Source: Coix lacryma-jobi var. lacryma-jobi (lineage: Eukaryota; Streptophyta; Magnoliopsida; Poales; Poaceae). Taken from it: a DNA stretch of 64,000 nucleotides. The stretch covers positions 62,931,790 to 62,995,789 of the forward strand of contig CM019826.1 of NCBI GenBank assembly GCA_009763385.1, read 5' to 3'. Below the pieces are notes generated by a model. The model searched no databases, had not been told where the DNA came from, and saw only the letters and a list, made by a program, of their open reading frames with translations. The position numbers were made by a program, and so were the translations under genes. Within the stretch, counting starts at the first letter, position 1, and each line of letters begins with the position of its first letter. This document shows positions 23,321-35,434 of this stretch, one piece after another.

Positions 23321-23481
23321 AGGCAATCGGTGTATCCTTCGAGTCCTTGTCGAATTTATCTTTGCTTAAGCTCCCGCTTAGCGAATCCCATCTTTCCCCA
23401 TTCTTTCTTTCCTTAGTCCTTCTTATCGTTTTCCTTCATCTTCTTCAACTCCTTTCTTTCTTATCTCGTTCTACCTTCACG

Positions 23482-23838
23482 ATGGCCAACAAGACCATTC
23501 GTGAGTTTTCTGCTCCTTCTGCTGCCAATGTAGCGACGGGACCAACCGTGATTGATGCCAACCTCAATTTTGAGTTGAAACTGGCTCTGATCACGATGGT
23601 CCAAGCTAGCCTGTTCTGTGGCAAAGCTCATGAGGATGCCAATGCTCACCTCCAACAATTTTTGGAGATTTGCGGCACCTTCACCATTAAGGGGATAACA
23701 CAAGAGCTACAAGTACAATCATTTAGTGAAGTTAAGAACTACCAACAGCTACAAGTACAATCATTTACAAGAGGAAATCCATTTTCACTTTCCTGGAGAA
23801 AAGGCACGATGCAACTTCTTCAACTACATGCCCAATGA
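23482..23838 (+). pseudogene. gag: gag start of Athila-lineage element, truncated and scrambled
   Basis: The ATG at 23482 opens MANKTIREFSAPSA, the usual Athila gag start, followed by NLNFELKLALITMVQASLF and AHLQQFLEICGTF, which match the first gag segment. After about residue 75 the sequence runs into a 42-base duplicated filler (23705-23767) and then unrelated text. The remaining gag and all of pol are missing. Some K/E/R-rich coding-like remains (EKKGKK-type) follow to about 24060. Confidence 0.7.
23705..23767 (+). repeat. Filler DNA with flanking duplication in gag
   Basis: The 21-base string starting AGCTACAAGTACAATCATT occurs at 23705 and 23747. Between the copies lies a piece (23722-23746) that repeats 23269-23293 from the primer-region array. 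Confidence 0.85.
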
Positions 23839-24274
23839 AACACCCAAGAAGAATAAAAGTGAAAGACGCCGCTCTCAAAGCCAAAGAAGACAAGCTATCA
23901 AGAATAGAGAGGCCAATCATGAAGAAGAAGCTATCAACACTGTCCCAGAAAAGAAAGGATAGAAACCTCAAGACAGTGAACCACAAGAAGTGAAGACTCA
24001 GACCAAGAAAGTATGGAAGAAAAAGTCTGCACCTAAGAGGATTTGAAAGGCCATGAAAAGCTGATGAGCAAGTGAATGTTCCATCCACTGTTGGAGCACT
24101 ATTTCAACAACCATCAACATCAATCAAAGCTCTGATAGAGGAAGGACATATCCGCTTCCAGTCTGCTACATTACAAGTTCGAACGACTATGTCAACATTC
24201 AGCTTGGGGGAAGGCACCCCCATGTATCCACGTAAGTATCTTTATCCTCTTAAGTTTTTCATTCTATAAACAAA

Positions 24275-24446
24275 TTCAAAAAAAATGCGAGCACATGAAG
24301 GCTCACCCCTAAAAAGAAAAGAACAAAAATATGTGGGCACATTAAGGCTCACCATTAATTAAAAAAGAACAAAAAAATGTGAGCACATGAAGGCTCACCA
24401 TTAATTAAAAAAGAGACAAAAATATATGGGCACATGAAGGTTCAAC
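24275..24446 (+). repeat. 46-bp tandem repeat, four copies
   Basis: The unit contains GGGCACATGAAGGCTCACC-like sequence followed by an A-rich stretch. GCACA occurs at 24291, 24337, 24383 and 24430, a period of 46-47 bases. Confidence 0.8.
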
Positions 24447-24509
24447 GCTATTAAGGGAACCAGCTTGGGGGAGACGCACCCCCGTTATCTTCGCGATTCA
24501 GGTATGTCT

Positions 24510-24546
24510 TTATTATTATTACTACTACTACTACTATTATTATTAG
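24510..24546 (+). repeat. TTA/CTA trinucleotide microsatellite
   Basis: This is a run of TTA, then ACT/CTA, then TTA triplets. Confidence 0.9.
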
Positions 24547-25049
24547 CTTTTATATTATATCTTAAAGTCTGTTAGATTAAATAAATAAAATAGTGTGTTT
24601 AAAGAAGTTGATGACTAAAAGAGAACCCTCTCTCTAATCTTTTGCATAGAAATGATGAATAGTTGCTCTATCTAATTTCTTTCAAGTACCTAGTCTTCAA
24701 AGCATGAGTTCTCCTAATTAATAATGATGCCTTAAAATAAAATTAAATGCATGGTTGGCAAATACTTAATCTAAGGTCTAGGTATTTGGGATATGACATG
24801 TGATGATCTAAGTTGCTATTATCTTGTTCTAAAACAACACTAAAGTTCCGGAGATTTCTAAATATAAACATGACTAATAATTGCATTGAGTTAAATTAAG
24901 CTTTGTTAACCCTATGAGTAGTTTATCATGCCATTGAATTGAGATCACTTACACATTTCATCCATCTTCCGCATAAATGCTCATAATTATCTGTTGCTAC
25001 CCTCTCAGAAGTTTGTTGGAAGCATGTGGCTATTAAAAAAAAAAGAGAG

Positions 25050-25142
25050 AAAGATCCGAGGAAATAAAAGGGACAAGTGTCTGTAACCTCAAAAAGATAG
25101 ATCCCGAGGAAATAAAAAGGGACAAGTGTTCGGAACCTCGAA
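25050..25142 (+). repeat. About 47-bp direct duplication
   Basis: CCGAGGAAATAAAA, GGGACAAGTGT and AACCTC occur twice in the same order, starting near 25055 and 25103. Confidence 0.75.
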
Positions 25143-25609
25143 AAAAAATGTCAGAAAAAATGGGCATGTGCCCGATAGTAGAATTAGCCTAATAGCCATA
25201 TGTCTCTGATAGACAGAAGAGAGTGAATATATTCAAAAGAGCATCCAACTCCATTTTTCCATACACATGCACTTCTTTATTCAATGGTTGGTTGACTTTC
25301 TCTTTGGATCCATTGTTTAATTTGACAACATATGTATTAAAGGTTTTAAAACAATTAATTAAAACTCCGGGATAAAGGTGAAGTGAAGGAACTAGAGACA
25401 TAGTTCTTGATTTGATTGTTCAATCTTTCAATTACTCAAGATATAAGGTAAAAGTAATAAGCCCCATGAAGAATAAGATAATATATTTTGGAGAATTTTT
25501 GTTTAACAACAGGTATACTTGTTGGAAATGAAGATATTGTAGCAACTCCTGATCCATTGTTAATTTTTGGTTTTGCTAAGGGACTAGCAAAAGGTAAGCT
25601 TGGGGGAGT

Positions 25610-26855
25610 TATTGACACTAGTGTTTTTATCAAAATTAAAGGATAAATAAATATTAAAAGAGCATGAATTCAATCACCAATAAAGGTTTAGGGTTTTAAT
25701 TGACAATATTCCATGAGTTTTGGTGAATTGTGATTCTGTAGGGACAAAACAGGAAAACTAGCACTGATTACTTCTCCTAGAAGGAAACCGACAGAAGATT
25801 ACGGAACCGGCACGTCAGGAATACTCCAGAAGGACCTAGAGGACACCACGAGGCGGGACACCCCGAGAGGCTTCCAGGTGGGACCGACTGGTCCCACCCC
25901 ATGACTGACCGGTGGGCCCAGGGAGCCAGCGGCCTCCCCCTTCTGGAACCTTCCTCTACCGCCTCTGAGGATCCATCTCAGCCCTACGTGAAGTCAGTTT
26001 GATCTAACGGCCACGGTTGATCCCTCAGGGCTATATATATAGGCCCCTAGGCCATAGGGAATAACAAGTCTCTCTTCATAAAAGTCTACGCCTCATTCAG
26101 AAACCCTAGAAGAAGACTTCAAGAGCCAGCTTCCAAGTAGAAGACTAGTTACCCCTCTAGTTTTGGTTTAGAACCTAGTCTTATACTAGAACTAGAAGAG
26201 AGAGAGAGATGAAGAGATCAAGAAGGAGCTTCAGCCTGTCGGATCAACTTCTTTATCTTGTACCTGCGGATTCAAGTTCATCTTCAACTTGCTTCAGCGA
26301 TTGTTTCGGTAATCAACGTCTATATTTAAGTGTGAGCCATTGTTCTTATTATTCTTAAGGTTTATGACTCTCTTTTGAGTACTTTAATTCTAGTTGCGCT
26401 AGAGTTAGAGTGGTTGGATAGTGTAAGCGTGGTGCTTAGACTTGATATCTCATAAATGCCTCCAATAACGCCGGTAGTAGTGGTTGTTCGCAAGGGTGAC
26501 TCTTATAGCCTTGTTGATTCTTCTACAGTCCACTTACCTGTGTGTAGGCTTGGTAGGATTATACATTTGCATAAAAGACTCATACTCTGTTTGTGACCTT
26601 TTATGGCAACTTCCCCACTAAGAATAATATAAACATATCACTCTTAAATTGGAATTAGACAGCCTTAGTGATCCCCTCTATACTTCTAGATTCTCCGTCC
26701 TTGTTAGCTACTCAGGGGTTAGACTTTAAGACTTAACACTATCCGTTCCTTTGGGTTCAATATTAAAACTGGGTTACTCCGGTGAAGTGCTACATCGGTA
26801 GATTTTATCTGTGCGCTTGCGGATAAAGTAGAGTGTGCGTTAATTTATACCAACA
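25610..26855 (+). repeat. LTR2 (3' LTR of an Athila-type element J)
   Basis: It follows a polypurine tract and starts TATTGACACTAGTG. The end CCAACA predicts TGTTG, so the second base seems mutated. It ends TTTATACCAACA, abutting gag fragment K. A TATATATATA box is at 26032-26041. It is not the same family as LTR1, although both share the ending phrase CTGTGCGCTTGC. The likely target duplication is GTGCA (26856-26860), partner not found. Confidence 0.7.
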
Positions 26856-27474
26856 GTGCACTCTAGCTGGCTTCTTACCTCTTGGAAGGGGATCACTAGA
26901 GATGTCGGGTAGAGTGTCATGTGAGTTCCTGAGATGGTTCGGTTTTGGAATCGACACATGCTTTTGAGGTGGAGCTCTCGGGGGTTCTTCAATGACCCCA
27001 TCCTTGGTGACAGGCTTGAATGACTTAGGTAGGGTGATCTTTGTAAGCTTGGTAGTAGCGAAAGGTTTCTCACATGGGTTCACACCACTGCACACCAATC
27101 TTACCAAAAGAGTTAGCGCTCTTCCCACCTATAGCAAATCCAACACAGGGTCCACTAGTTCCCCTCCTGAAATGGCTGACCATCATGCCCAACTGTGGCT
27201 CACTGCATGAAACCCAACTCAAGATGGGCCAAAGGTATGAGTTTTCTTCCTCGGTTTGCATCTTGTCATGCCGACAGTTGGCAATCTCAAGCTCCAACCC
27301 TCACATCGTTCACATCAAGCGGCACAAGTGCTAATTGAGCTGGCTTTCTCAAACTTCGCAAGCTTGGCATCCTTCTCTGCCAACTCAGTTCGCAAGCTTG
27401 GACAAAGCTTGCATGCACCTAACAAGGAAGGTCTAGCATTGAGCTCCTCAAGCTCCTTCCTCAAAGTGGGACAT
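26856..27474 (-). pseudogene. gag: Fragment K: middle of a Sirevirus gag
   Basis: On the minus strand it aligns with the middle and end of E's gag (about 55290-55790). Shared text includes KMQTEEEN, EPQLGMM, NPCEKP and PPRAPP. It is a broken frame with at least one stop and shifts. It is flanked by LTR2 of J on the left and LTR B on the right, so both elements inserted into this older Copia gag. Confidence 0.8.
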
Positions 27475-28456
27475 TGAAAGGTCCAAATGGCTAGAGGGGG
27501 GGTGAGTAGCCTAATTAAAATTCTACAAAATCACTTAGACAACACTATTAGTACAACAGATGGTGAAGCTTTTTGCGCTAGCCTAATAGTGTGAAGCAAG
27601 CCACCTAACCAACAATTCCATCTAATAAATCTATGTCACACAATCGACTAGAGCTAGGATCAAATGCGGAATAAATAAACTAACTCTAGAACAAGAGATA
27701 TAAAGAGGATGTATGAGAGATAATTATGTGCAAAAGATAAGCCTTGAGAGCTAATCACAACTAGCTACACAAGGGGAAAAGAACAAAGTAAATACACAAA
27801 GTAAATAAGCTAGATAGAGATGGTTTCACCGAGCTTTCGGCATCGCCTAGAAATGAGCCAATCACCGGTGAAATCCACTCGTGAATCCAATAACCAAAGA
27901 TATGAGAATGAAGACTAATCACCACAAAGGAGAAGCAATTACAATAAGCACGCGGGAGACAAGGATTTATCACGAGGTTCGGCCACTTCACGAAGTGCCT
28001 ACGTCCTCAATGTTGAGGTGACCACTAAGGTCGAAGTCTCTTTCACCTCCTTGCCTCACTCAAGCAACCACAAAGGTTAGCCAAGTTTCTTCACTAAGAA
28101 TCCCAAGGGTGATACAAACACTTCGGGAGCCCTCACAAATGAGTCAATCACGGGCTAACACCGAAGAACACCTAACCGGTTAGGATTCCAAGAATCCAAG
28201 AGTAATAAACACAAACCAAGCCGGAAAGATGAAAGAATCCAAGTGCTCAAATCGACGATCGATGCTCCCACTCTCAAATCTCACGTCCCTACCTCGAATT
28301 AATGGTGGATTGAAGCTTAGAAGCAAGGGGAGAGAGAGTGGGTGTCTCTGCACTTGGAGCTGTTGGAGAAGGCGAGGAATGGCATCAAAGTCCCAGAGGA
28401 GTCAAACACAGGACGAGGGAACGCTTTTGTACTTAGGCACCACGGAACCATAGGAA

Positions 28457-28844
28457 GTACCGGTCCCCACCTCCGGTACTACCGGTCAGGACAAGACCCA
28501 ACGGTCAAATGAGCTCACCAGCGAGAGGAACGCGCGGAACAACCGAACCCTGATCGGTACTACCTGTCCCAGACCGGTACTACCGGTCCAAATCTGGTAC
28601 TACCGGTCAACTTCAAGCGACGACCGTTTGAGGTGAAACCGTGACACGAGCTGAACCACCGGAGCCGGAGCGGAAAAACAGCCCTTGGGCCGGTACTACC
28701 GCCGGCGGGCCGGTACCACCGCCCGCAGAGGCTGGTACTACCACTCGGGGGCCGGTACCACCGCCCCAACTTCGAACCACATCACAACGGCTACTCTCTC
28801 ACTAAGCGGTACTTCCAGTCCTCGACCGGTACTACCACTCGACC
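28457..28844 (-). repeat. CCGGTACTACCGG palindrome cluster in LTR B
   Basis: About ten occurrences of CCGGTACTACC or its reverse are seen, several as GACCGGTACTACCGGTC. It occupies the same relative place in the LTR as the GGAC-type palindromes of A, D and E. Confidence 0.85.
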
Positions 28845-28948
28845 CTGGCAGACTTTGAAAACTAAGTGCCCGTGGGTGTAATGAGTGTTCTCGCAAGCGA
28901 ACTACTAAGCGATTTGAGCACTTTTCATCCCCATCTAGCTCGCTCGGT

Positions 28949-28956
28949 TTATATAG
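28949..28956 (-). promoter_or_regulatory. TATA box of LTR B
   Basis: On the minus strand it reads CACTATATAAACCGAGC, about 265 bases into the LTR. Confidence 0.55.
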
Positions 28957-29220
28957 TGTGGCTTGCTTATACTCAAGATCAAAAGTAAAGAGATAAACTA
29001 CAACTTGAGCAAGGTGACCTTTCCCTTCTCCATTTCACCAAAGGTAGAGCATTTGATCACTTAGGTGCTTGTGGCCGCCACCATCCTCCATGGTTGCCAC
29101 TTTGCTAGCTCCACCAATGGCTTGGTCATAATCCTTTTCCCTTAGCTACACACATGCTTCACAATAGGATTAGACCAAAATAGGTTTCATCAGTTAACCA
29201 AAACATAACTAGGGCTTTCA

Positions 29221-30270
29221 ATCTCCCCCTTTTTGGTAATTGATGACAACCTATACAAAGATATGTAATTTAAATTTGAGTAACCACATTGATAGTATTA
29301 GCTCCGCCTACATATGTGCTATAGAGTTTGGTTCTAAAAATTGCACATATGTATGGATATGAAATGTGGGTGAGCAATACTACCAATGATGATGCTAAGG
29401 CATAAGAATGGACCTTTGAAGCGTGATACCAATCGGAGTGCACAAATTATATCATCCTTAACATCATTTTTCACTAGACATACATCAAAAACTCAAGAAC
29501 CCCGTGAGATCAACATTTATAATAAGATTTTTGAACCACTTGAAACAACAATATGTCTAGTTGCCATTCTATACATGCTAGTGAATCAATTCCTCAATCA
29601 AGTCCTATCACTAGCATTCACCACATAAGCATGGATTAACAAAGTAAAAAACTTATGCAATGCAATCAATCATATGAGATATGCACATTTCAAAGTGCAA
29701 CAAACATGTTTATGAGCTTGCTCCCCCTATTTATGTGCTTAAATTTTAATTTAGCATATATCACTTTCTCCCCCTTAGTTGTCTTATCTTTGTATGCATT
29801 TTCTCCCCCTTTGGCAACAATTATCATAAAAGGTGGAACAAGTTTTAGGAAGGAGGCAACATTCATCATGAGATACATATGAGGAGATCAAACTAAGTCA
29901 AGTTGTGGCTTAATCTAGCTCATGAACAAAAGGTATTTAACACGGTTTGCTCTAGAGTAAGCTTCTTCACACATTTTGCAATGGTTATCTTACTCACGTT
30001 GGTTAAACACATTTTGCTCACTTGCTAGATCAAACACTAGAGTGACAAGCTCACAAACAAGTTATATGCTACCACTATATCAAGTCAAACATAGAAGCGA
30101 TAGTGGTACCATATATACTTCAAATTCATTTGATTTACCATGAATGAACCTGAATAAGCAAAGTGATGGCTACATGAACTAGAGCACAACCTAATAAGAA
30201 TGAATGCACATGCCAAACAATTTCACCTTTGCTTTGTCGGAGGAGAGGCATGTCATATGTGGGGGTGCAT
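29221..30270 (-). other. 3' untranslated region of B with multiple polypurine tracts
   Basis: This is about 1 kb between the pol stop and the LTR with no gene. On the minus strand GGGGGAG-type tracts occur near 29800, 29768, 29720 and, next to the LTR, AAAAAGGGGGAGAT at 29222-29235. Multiple tracts here are known for Sireviruses. Confidence 0.75.
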
Positions 30271-33200
30271 TCAACTCATATTGGAGAAATCAAGAATATT
30301 CAATTCATTCCTTAGCTTGCAAAATCTTCTCTCATCTAGTGGCTTGGTGAAGATATCAGCAAGTTGATCATCGTTGCCCACACTTTCAATACATATGTCT
30401 TTCTTTGCTTGATGATCTCTAATGAAGTGATGCCTTATATCAATGTGCTTTGTTCTTGAATGTTGAACCGGGTTGGTGGCTATTTTGACCACGCTCTCAT
30501 TATCACATAGCAATGGGACTTGTCCAAACTTGAATCCATAATCTTGCAATGTTGCTTTCATCCATATCAATTGTGCACAACAACTACCCGCGAATATATA
30601 TTCGGCTTCGGCGGTAGAGAGTGCAACACTATTTTGCTTCTTTGATGACCATGAGACAAGTGATCTTCCAAGCAATTGACAAGTGCCCGATGTGCTCTTC
30701 CTATCCACCTTGCATCCCGCATAATCCGAATCCGAGTATCCAATCAATTCAAATTGAGAGCCCTTGGGATACCATAGTCCAACATTTGGAGTGTGCTTCA
30801 AATATCTCAATATTCTTTTGGTTGCCTTCAAATGACTTTCTCTTAGTGAAGCTTGGAACCTTGCACACATACACACACACTAAACATGACATCCGGTCTT
30901 GATGTGGTCACATAGAGTAGGCTTCCAATCATTGACCGATATAACCTTTGATCTACCATGTCACCACTAGAATCACTATCCAAATGTCCATTTGTGCTCA
31001 TTGGAGTGGTTATTGCTTTTGCTTCATCTAACCCAAACTTCTTGAGAATGTCCTTGACGTACTTGCCTTGACTAACAAATGTGCCTTTCTTCATATGCTT
31101 GATTTATAGACTAAGGAAGTAACTAAGCTCTCCAATCATAGACATCTCAAATTCTTTAGCCATCATCTCTCCAAACTCTTCACAAAAGTCTTGGTTGGTT
31201 GATCCAAATATGATGTCATCCACATAGATTCGCAACACAAACAAGTCACTACCAATTTTCTTGGTGAAGAGAGTGGTGTCAACTCTCCCAATCTTAAACC
31301 CTTTTGCTAGCAAGAAGTCCCTCAATCTTTCATACCATGCTCTTGGTGCTTGCTTTAACCCATATAATGTGTTCTTGAGCTTGTACACATGATTGGGCTT
31401 CTTCATATCTTCAAATCCGGGAGGTTGCTCAACATACACTATCTCGTTGATGAACCCATTGAGAAAAGCACTTTTCACATCCATTTGATAGAGCTTGATG
31501 TTGTGAGAACAAGCATATGCAAGTAGGATTCTAATAGCTTCCAATCTAGCAACCGGTGCATAGGTTTCTCCAAAGTCAATGCCTTCCAATTGAGTGTACC
31601 CTTATGCAACCAATCTTGCCTTGTTTCTTACAACAATGCCATTTTCATCTTGCTTGTTCCGGAAGACCCATCTAGTACCAATAACATTTGTGTTCTTTGG
31701 TCTTTCCACTAACTCCCAAACATCATTGCGGGTCAAGTTGTTCAACTCTTCATGCATTGCATTTACCCAATCAACATCCATCAACACTTCATCAATCTTG
31801 GTTGGCTCAATAGATGATACAAATGAGTAGTGTTCATAAAATGAAGCCAATCTTGATCTTGTTTGCACACCTCTACTTTTGTCACCAACAATTTGATCTA
31901 AAGGATGATCTCTTGCAATATGTGTTGGTTGGAGTACTTGTTGCGGTTGGACACTTGCACTTGGATGAGCCACTTGAGAGCCACTAGCATCTTGTTGATC
32001 ATGAGAACCACTAGATCTTGCAAGATCATTGTCATGCACGGTTGGAGGGGAGAGCACTTGATCTTTGTCGTCTTCAATATCAATCACTTGCTTTGGCCTT
32101 ATATCACCAATGTCCATGTTCTTCATAGCTTCGACCAATTGTATTCCTCTCACATCATCTAGATTATATTGCTCTTCATGGGAGCCATTTGTTTCATCAA
32201 ACTCAACATCATGGACTTCTTCATCTATTCTTGTTGTGTTGTTCCATACTCTATATGCCTTGCTTGTAGTGGAGTAACCAAGTAGAAACCTTCATCACAT
32301 TTCTTTTCAATCTTGCCAAGTCTTGTGCCCTTCTTCAATATGTAGCACTTGCAACCAAAGACCTGGAAATAAGCAATGTTGGGCTTTCTATCATTGAGGA
32401 GCTCATATGGTGTCTTCTTCAAGAGGGAGTGACAATAGAGTCGGTTGCCACAGTAACATGCCGTGTTGATTGCTTCGGCCCAAAAAGAATCACTCACATT
32501 GTATTGACTAAGCATGGATCTTGACATATCAATGAGTGTCCTATTCTTCCTTTCAACTATCCCATTGGATTAAGGTGTATACTTGGCCGAGAATTGATGT
32601 TTGATTCCAAATTCATCACATAGCTCATCAACTCTTATGTTTCTAAACTCACTTCCATTGTCACTTCTCACTTTCTTGATTCTTCTATAAACTCATTTTG
32701 ACTTCTCTTGACAAAGGTTTTGAATACGCCAAACACTTCACTCTTGTCAATGAGAAAGAAAACCCATGTGTATCTTGTATAGTCATCCACTATCACAAAT
32801 CCATACTTGTTTCCCCCAATACTTGCATATGTAGTTGGTCCAAATAAGTCCATGTGCAACAACTCAAGTGCATGTGTAGTGCTCATCATTCCTTTGTTTG
32901 GATGGTTGTTTCCAGCTTGCTTTCCCATTTGGCATGCACTACATAGCTTGTCCTTCTCAAAATGAACATCTTTTAGCCCTCTCACCATGTCATGCTTCAC
33001 TAGCCTCTTTAGTTGCTTCATTCCAACATGTCCCAAGCGGCTATGCCATAGCCAACCCATACTTGATTTGGACAATAAGCATGTTGTCAATTGAGCTTCA
33101 CTAGCATCAAAGTCCACCAAATAAAGGTTCTCATATCTAAATCCTTTGAACACCAAGTCACTTCCATCAACACTAACAATCTCCACATCATCAACACCAA

Positions 33201-33477
33201 ATATGCATTTGAATCCCAAATCACACAATTGTGCCACTGACAACAAGTTGAAGTTGAGAGATTCAACTAATAGCACATTGGAAATGCTCAAGTCATTTGA
33301 TATTGCAATCTTGCCCAAGCCTTTGACCTTGCCTTTCTTGTTTTCACCAAATGTGATAGCATCCGCATGATCATTGCCACCAGTGTTGACTGATTTGAAT
33401 ATTCTACCATCTCTGGTAATGTGTTGAGTGCACCCACTATCAAGCTCCCAATGCCTTCCTCCGGCTTTATAGTTTAC
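30271..33477 (-). pseudogene. pol: pol of B: protease, integrase, RT, RNase H, broken
   Basis: On the minus strand, in order: protease with LDSGCTQH just after a TAG at 33480-33478; the zinc-binding integrase start (HSRLGHVG, CSACQMGK); integrase core with HMDLFGP, SDNGSEF and GIVERKNR; a linker ending TRSRLASF; a Copia RT with YVDD (near 31215) and the ALKQAPRAWY-type motif; RNase H with YSDSDYAGC, STAEAEYI and LLCDNESV; and the KHIDIRHHFIRD and DIFTKPLD ending. Breaks are a frameshift near 32690, TAA at 32572-32570, a shift near 32230, TAA at 31604-31602, TAA at 31106-31104, and a shift at a CA repeat near 30870. It is non-functional, but all domains are recognisable. Confidence 0.88.
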
Positions 33478-33506
33478 CTACAAAAAGATCAATTTTTCTT
33501 AGGTAC

Positions 33507-34818
33507 CTAAATCTTTTTGGGTCCTCCAAGGTTAGTCACTAAGCTCTTGGGCACCGAAATTGACTTCTTCTTTGGGCCAACCATGGGTGCACCAATATAC
33601 TTAGTCTTCACGCCATTAGTGCCCTTACTAAGCATATAACAAGAATCAAAGTGAATAGATGAAACATGAGCATTGTTCTTGTTCTTATTCTTGTTAAAGC
33701 AATGTTGCTCTATATGCCCGGATTGCTTGCAACTATAGCAATACCGACCATTGCTCTTCACAAGATGAGTTTTGTGAGTAGCAAAAGCCGCATTGCCCTT
33801 CTTGGGGGTATAGCCAAGTCCCTCCTTGTTGAGTGGACACCTTTGGCTACCCAAGCACTTAAGCAAGCGGGCATCTCCACCATAGGCATTGCCTAAAGCA
33901 TGAGTGAGCTCATTAACCTTGGTCTTAAGGTTCTTGTTTTCTACTATTAATGATGAATCACAAGTAGTAGAAGTAGACATTTTAGTTGAGCTAGATGATG
34001 ATGCATTGGTAGGAGCAACAATAATAGGAGCATAAAAGGATTCATCAAGTATATCACATGTAACTCCTACATTGCATGTCTCTACAACATCCTCAATCTT
34101 ACTTTGATCAAGGAGGGAGGAGTGGGCCTCCTTAAGCCTAGTGTGAGCTTGATCAAGCTTCTCATGGGCTTCCTCTAGCCTCTCATGAGTAGACTTGAGC
34201 TCATCAAAGGATTGCTCAAGAGCCTTGTTGGCCTTGCACAATTCTTTGCACTCCTTCCTCTTAGTCTCAATGTAAGAGTGAGCATCTTGTAGCATGCTCA
34301 TGAGGTCCTCCTTTGAGTACTCCTCCTCATCATCCCTCTCACTCTCACTCTCATCGGATGATATCTTAGCGGCCTTAGCCATGAAGCACGTCGATGGAGC
34401 GTCGAAGATAGAAGGCTTGCTTGAGATAGCAAGACTAGCCATAGCCTTCATCTTGGTGGTCTTCCTTTCATCATCACTAGAATCATTATCATCGCTTGAG
34501 GAAGCATCACTATCCCATGTCACAACATAGGATCCGCTCTTCTTCTTTTCTTTCTTCTTCTCTTTCTTTTCCGTCTCATCCTTCTTATCTTTCTTCTTGC
34601 TCTTCTTGTGATCATCATCTTCATCACTAGAATATGGACAATCCGCAATGAAGTGATCCTTGCTCTTGCATCGATAACATCTTCTAGTTGAGCTCTTGGT
34701 TGCATCCCTTTTCTTTCTTGCTTCGTAGCCTTTCTTCTTCATGAACTTGCCAAATCTGTTGACAAGTAGAGCCATCTCTTCATCATCTATCTCATGGCCA
34801 CTTGAGCTAGCTTTATCA
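33507..34818 (-). pseudogene. gag: gag of B (C-terminal part), cut by A
   Basis: This is an open minus-strand frame of about 436 residues from the A junction to TAG at 33509-33507. It has a CCHC knuckle CYRCKSKDHFIADC, then long K/E and S/D tracts, a coiled coil (ELCKANKALEQSFDEL, then heptads EEAHEKLDQAHTRLKEAH), and a second CCHC, CYSCKQSGHIEQHC. This two-knuckle gag with a coiled coil is typical of Sireviruses. The gag frame and the pol frame differ by the equivalent of -1, and the pol frame is closed by its own TAG at 33480-33478. Confidence 0.85.
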
Positions 34819-35202
34819 TGCGGATACATGGGTGTATGCCGAGTCTCGAGTGATGAGTGATTGTCAACGGGTTTGATTGCAGGTTCTTTGGCTTGTGTTA
34901 TGCAGGTGTTGAGCACGGAGACAGTGATCGAGGGCAAGGTGAAGATCAAGTAGAGACGTGCCGTGCCGACGGACCGGGAGCGGTGAAGGACGGATGTGAG
35001 GCTTGGACTGAGGGACTGGTGGCCTAAGGATCAGCTGTGGTGGCTGGCAGCCTGGGACAGTGACGAGCGAAGACTTGCGGGGCATGGTGTTGCTCGGGTC
35101 GAGGACCTGGGAACACGTGTCGGTGGACGGGGTGCACGGGCGGTGCATCCCTTCCATAGCGTCGGTTTGGTGGTAGAGCCAGAGAAAAACCATCGGGTGG
35201 AC

Positions 35203-35434
35203 GGTTTCCAGGTTTGGGCCTCAAAACCTGGGCGCGGACGGTTTCCGAGTTTGGCCACAAAACTCGGGCTGAGGACGGTTTCTAGGTTTGGGCCTCAAAA
35301 CCTGGGTGCTGCGGGTTTGCTGAGTTTGGGCCAGAAAACTCAGATGACGGTCGGCTGGTTTCCCGGTTTGGGCCTCAAAACCAGGGGTTGGCTGGAAAGG
35401 CTGGTTTCCCGGTTTGGGCCACAAAACCGGGGGT
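35203..35434 (+). repeat. Hairpin array in LTR A
   Basis: Six units of the form arm-GTTTGGGCCTCAAAAC-arm occur. The arms read CCAG/CTGG, CGA/TCG, CTAG/CTGG, TGA/TCA, CCCG/CGGG and CCCG/CGGG, changing together apart from one unpaired unit. The loop alternates CCTC and CCAC or CCAG. Confidence 0.85.

Larger units (their letters stand above)
23839..25609 (+). other. Non-coding internal remainder of Athila-type element
   Basis: It contains AGCTTGGGGGA motifs near 24203 and 24470 with CACCCCC beside them, as in Athila 3' regions. It also holds short tandem repeats and ends at a second polypurine tract (AAGCTTGGGGGAGT, about 25596-25609). No pol domain is recognisable. Confidence 0.6.
27475..29220 (-). 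repeat. 3' LTR of element B
   Basis: It is 1,746 bp. On the minus strand it starts TGAAAGCCCTAG directly after a polypurine tract and ends TTTGGACCTTTCA. It holds a CCGGTACTACCGG palindrome cluster and a TATA box. Confidence 0.85.
27475..34818 (-). mobile_element. Element B: Sirevirus-type Ty1/Copia, lacking 5' end in window
   Basis: On the minus strand it reads gag (from 34818), pol, a 3' untranslated region with several polypurine tracts, and 3' LTR (29220 to 27475). The 5' LTR and first part of gag are beyond A, G and the rest, right of the window. B inserted into gag fragment K and was itself broken in gag by A (expected target duplication TATCA, 34814-34818). Stops and frameshifts in pol make it inactive. 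Confidence 0.9.
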
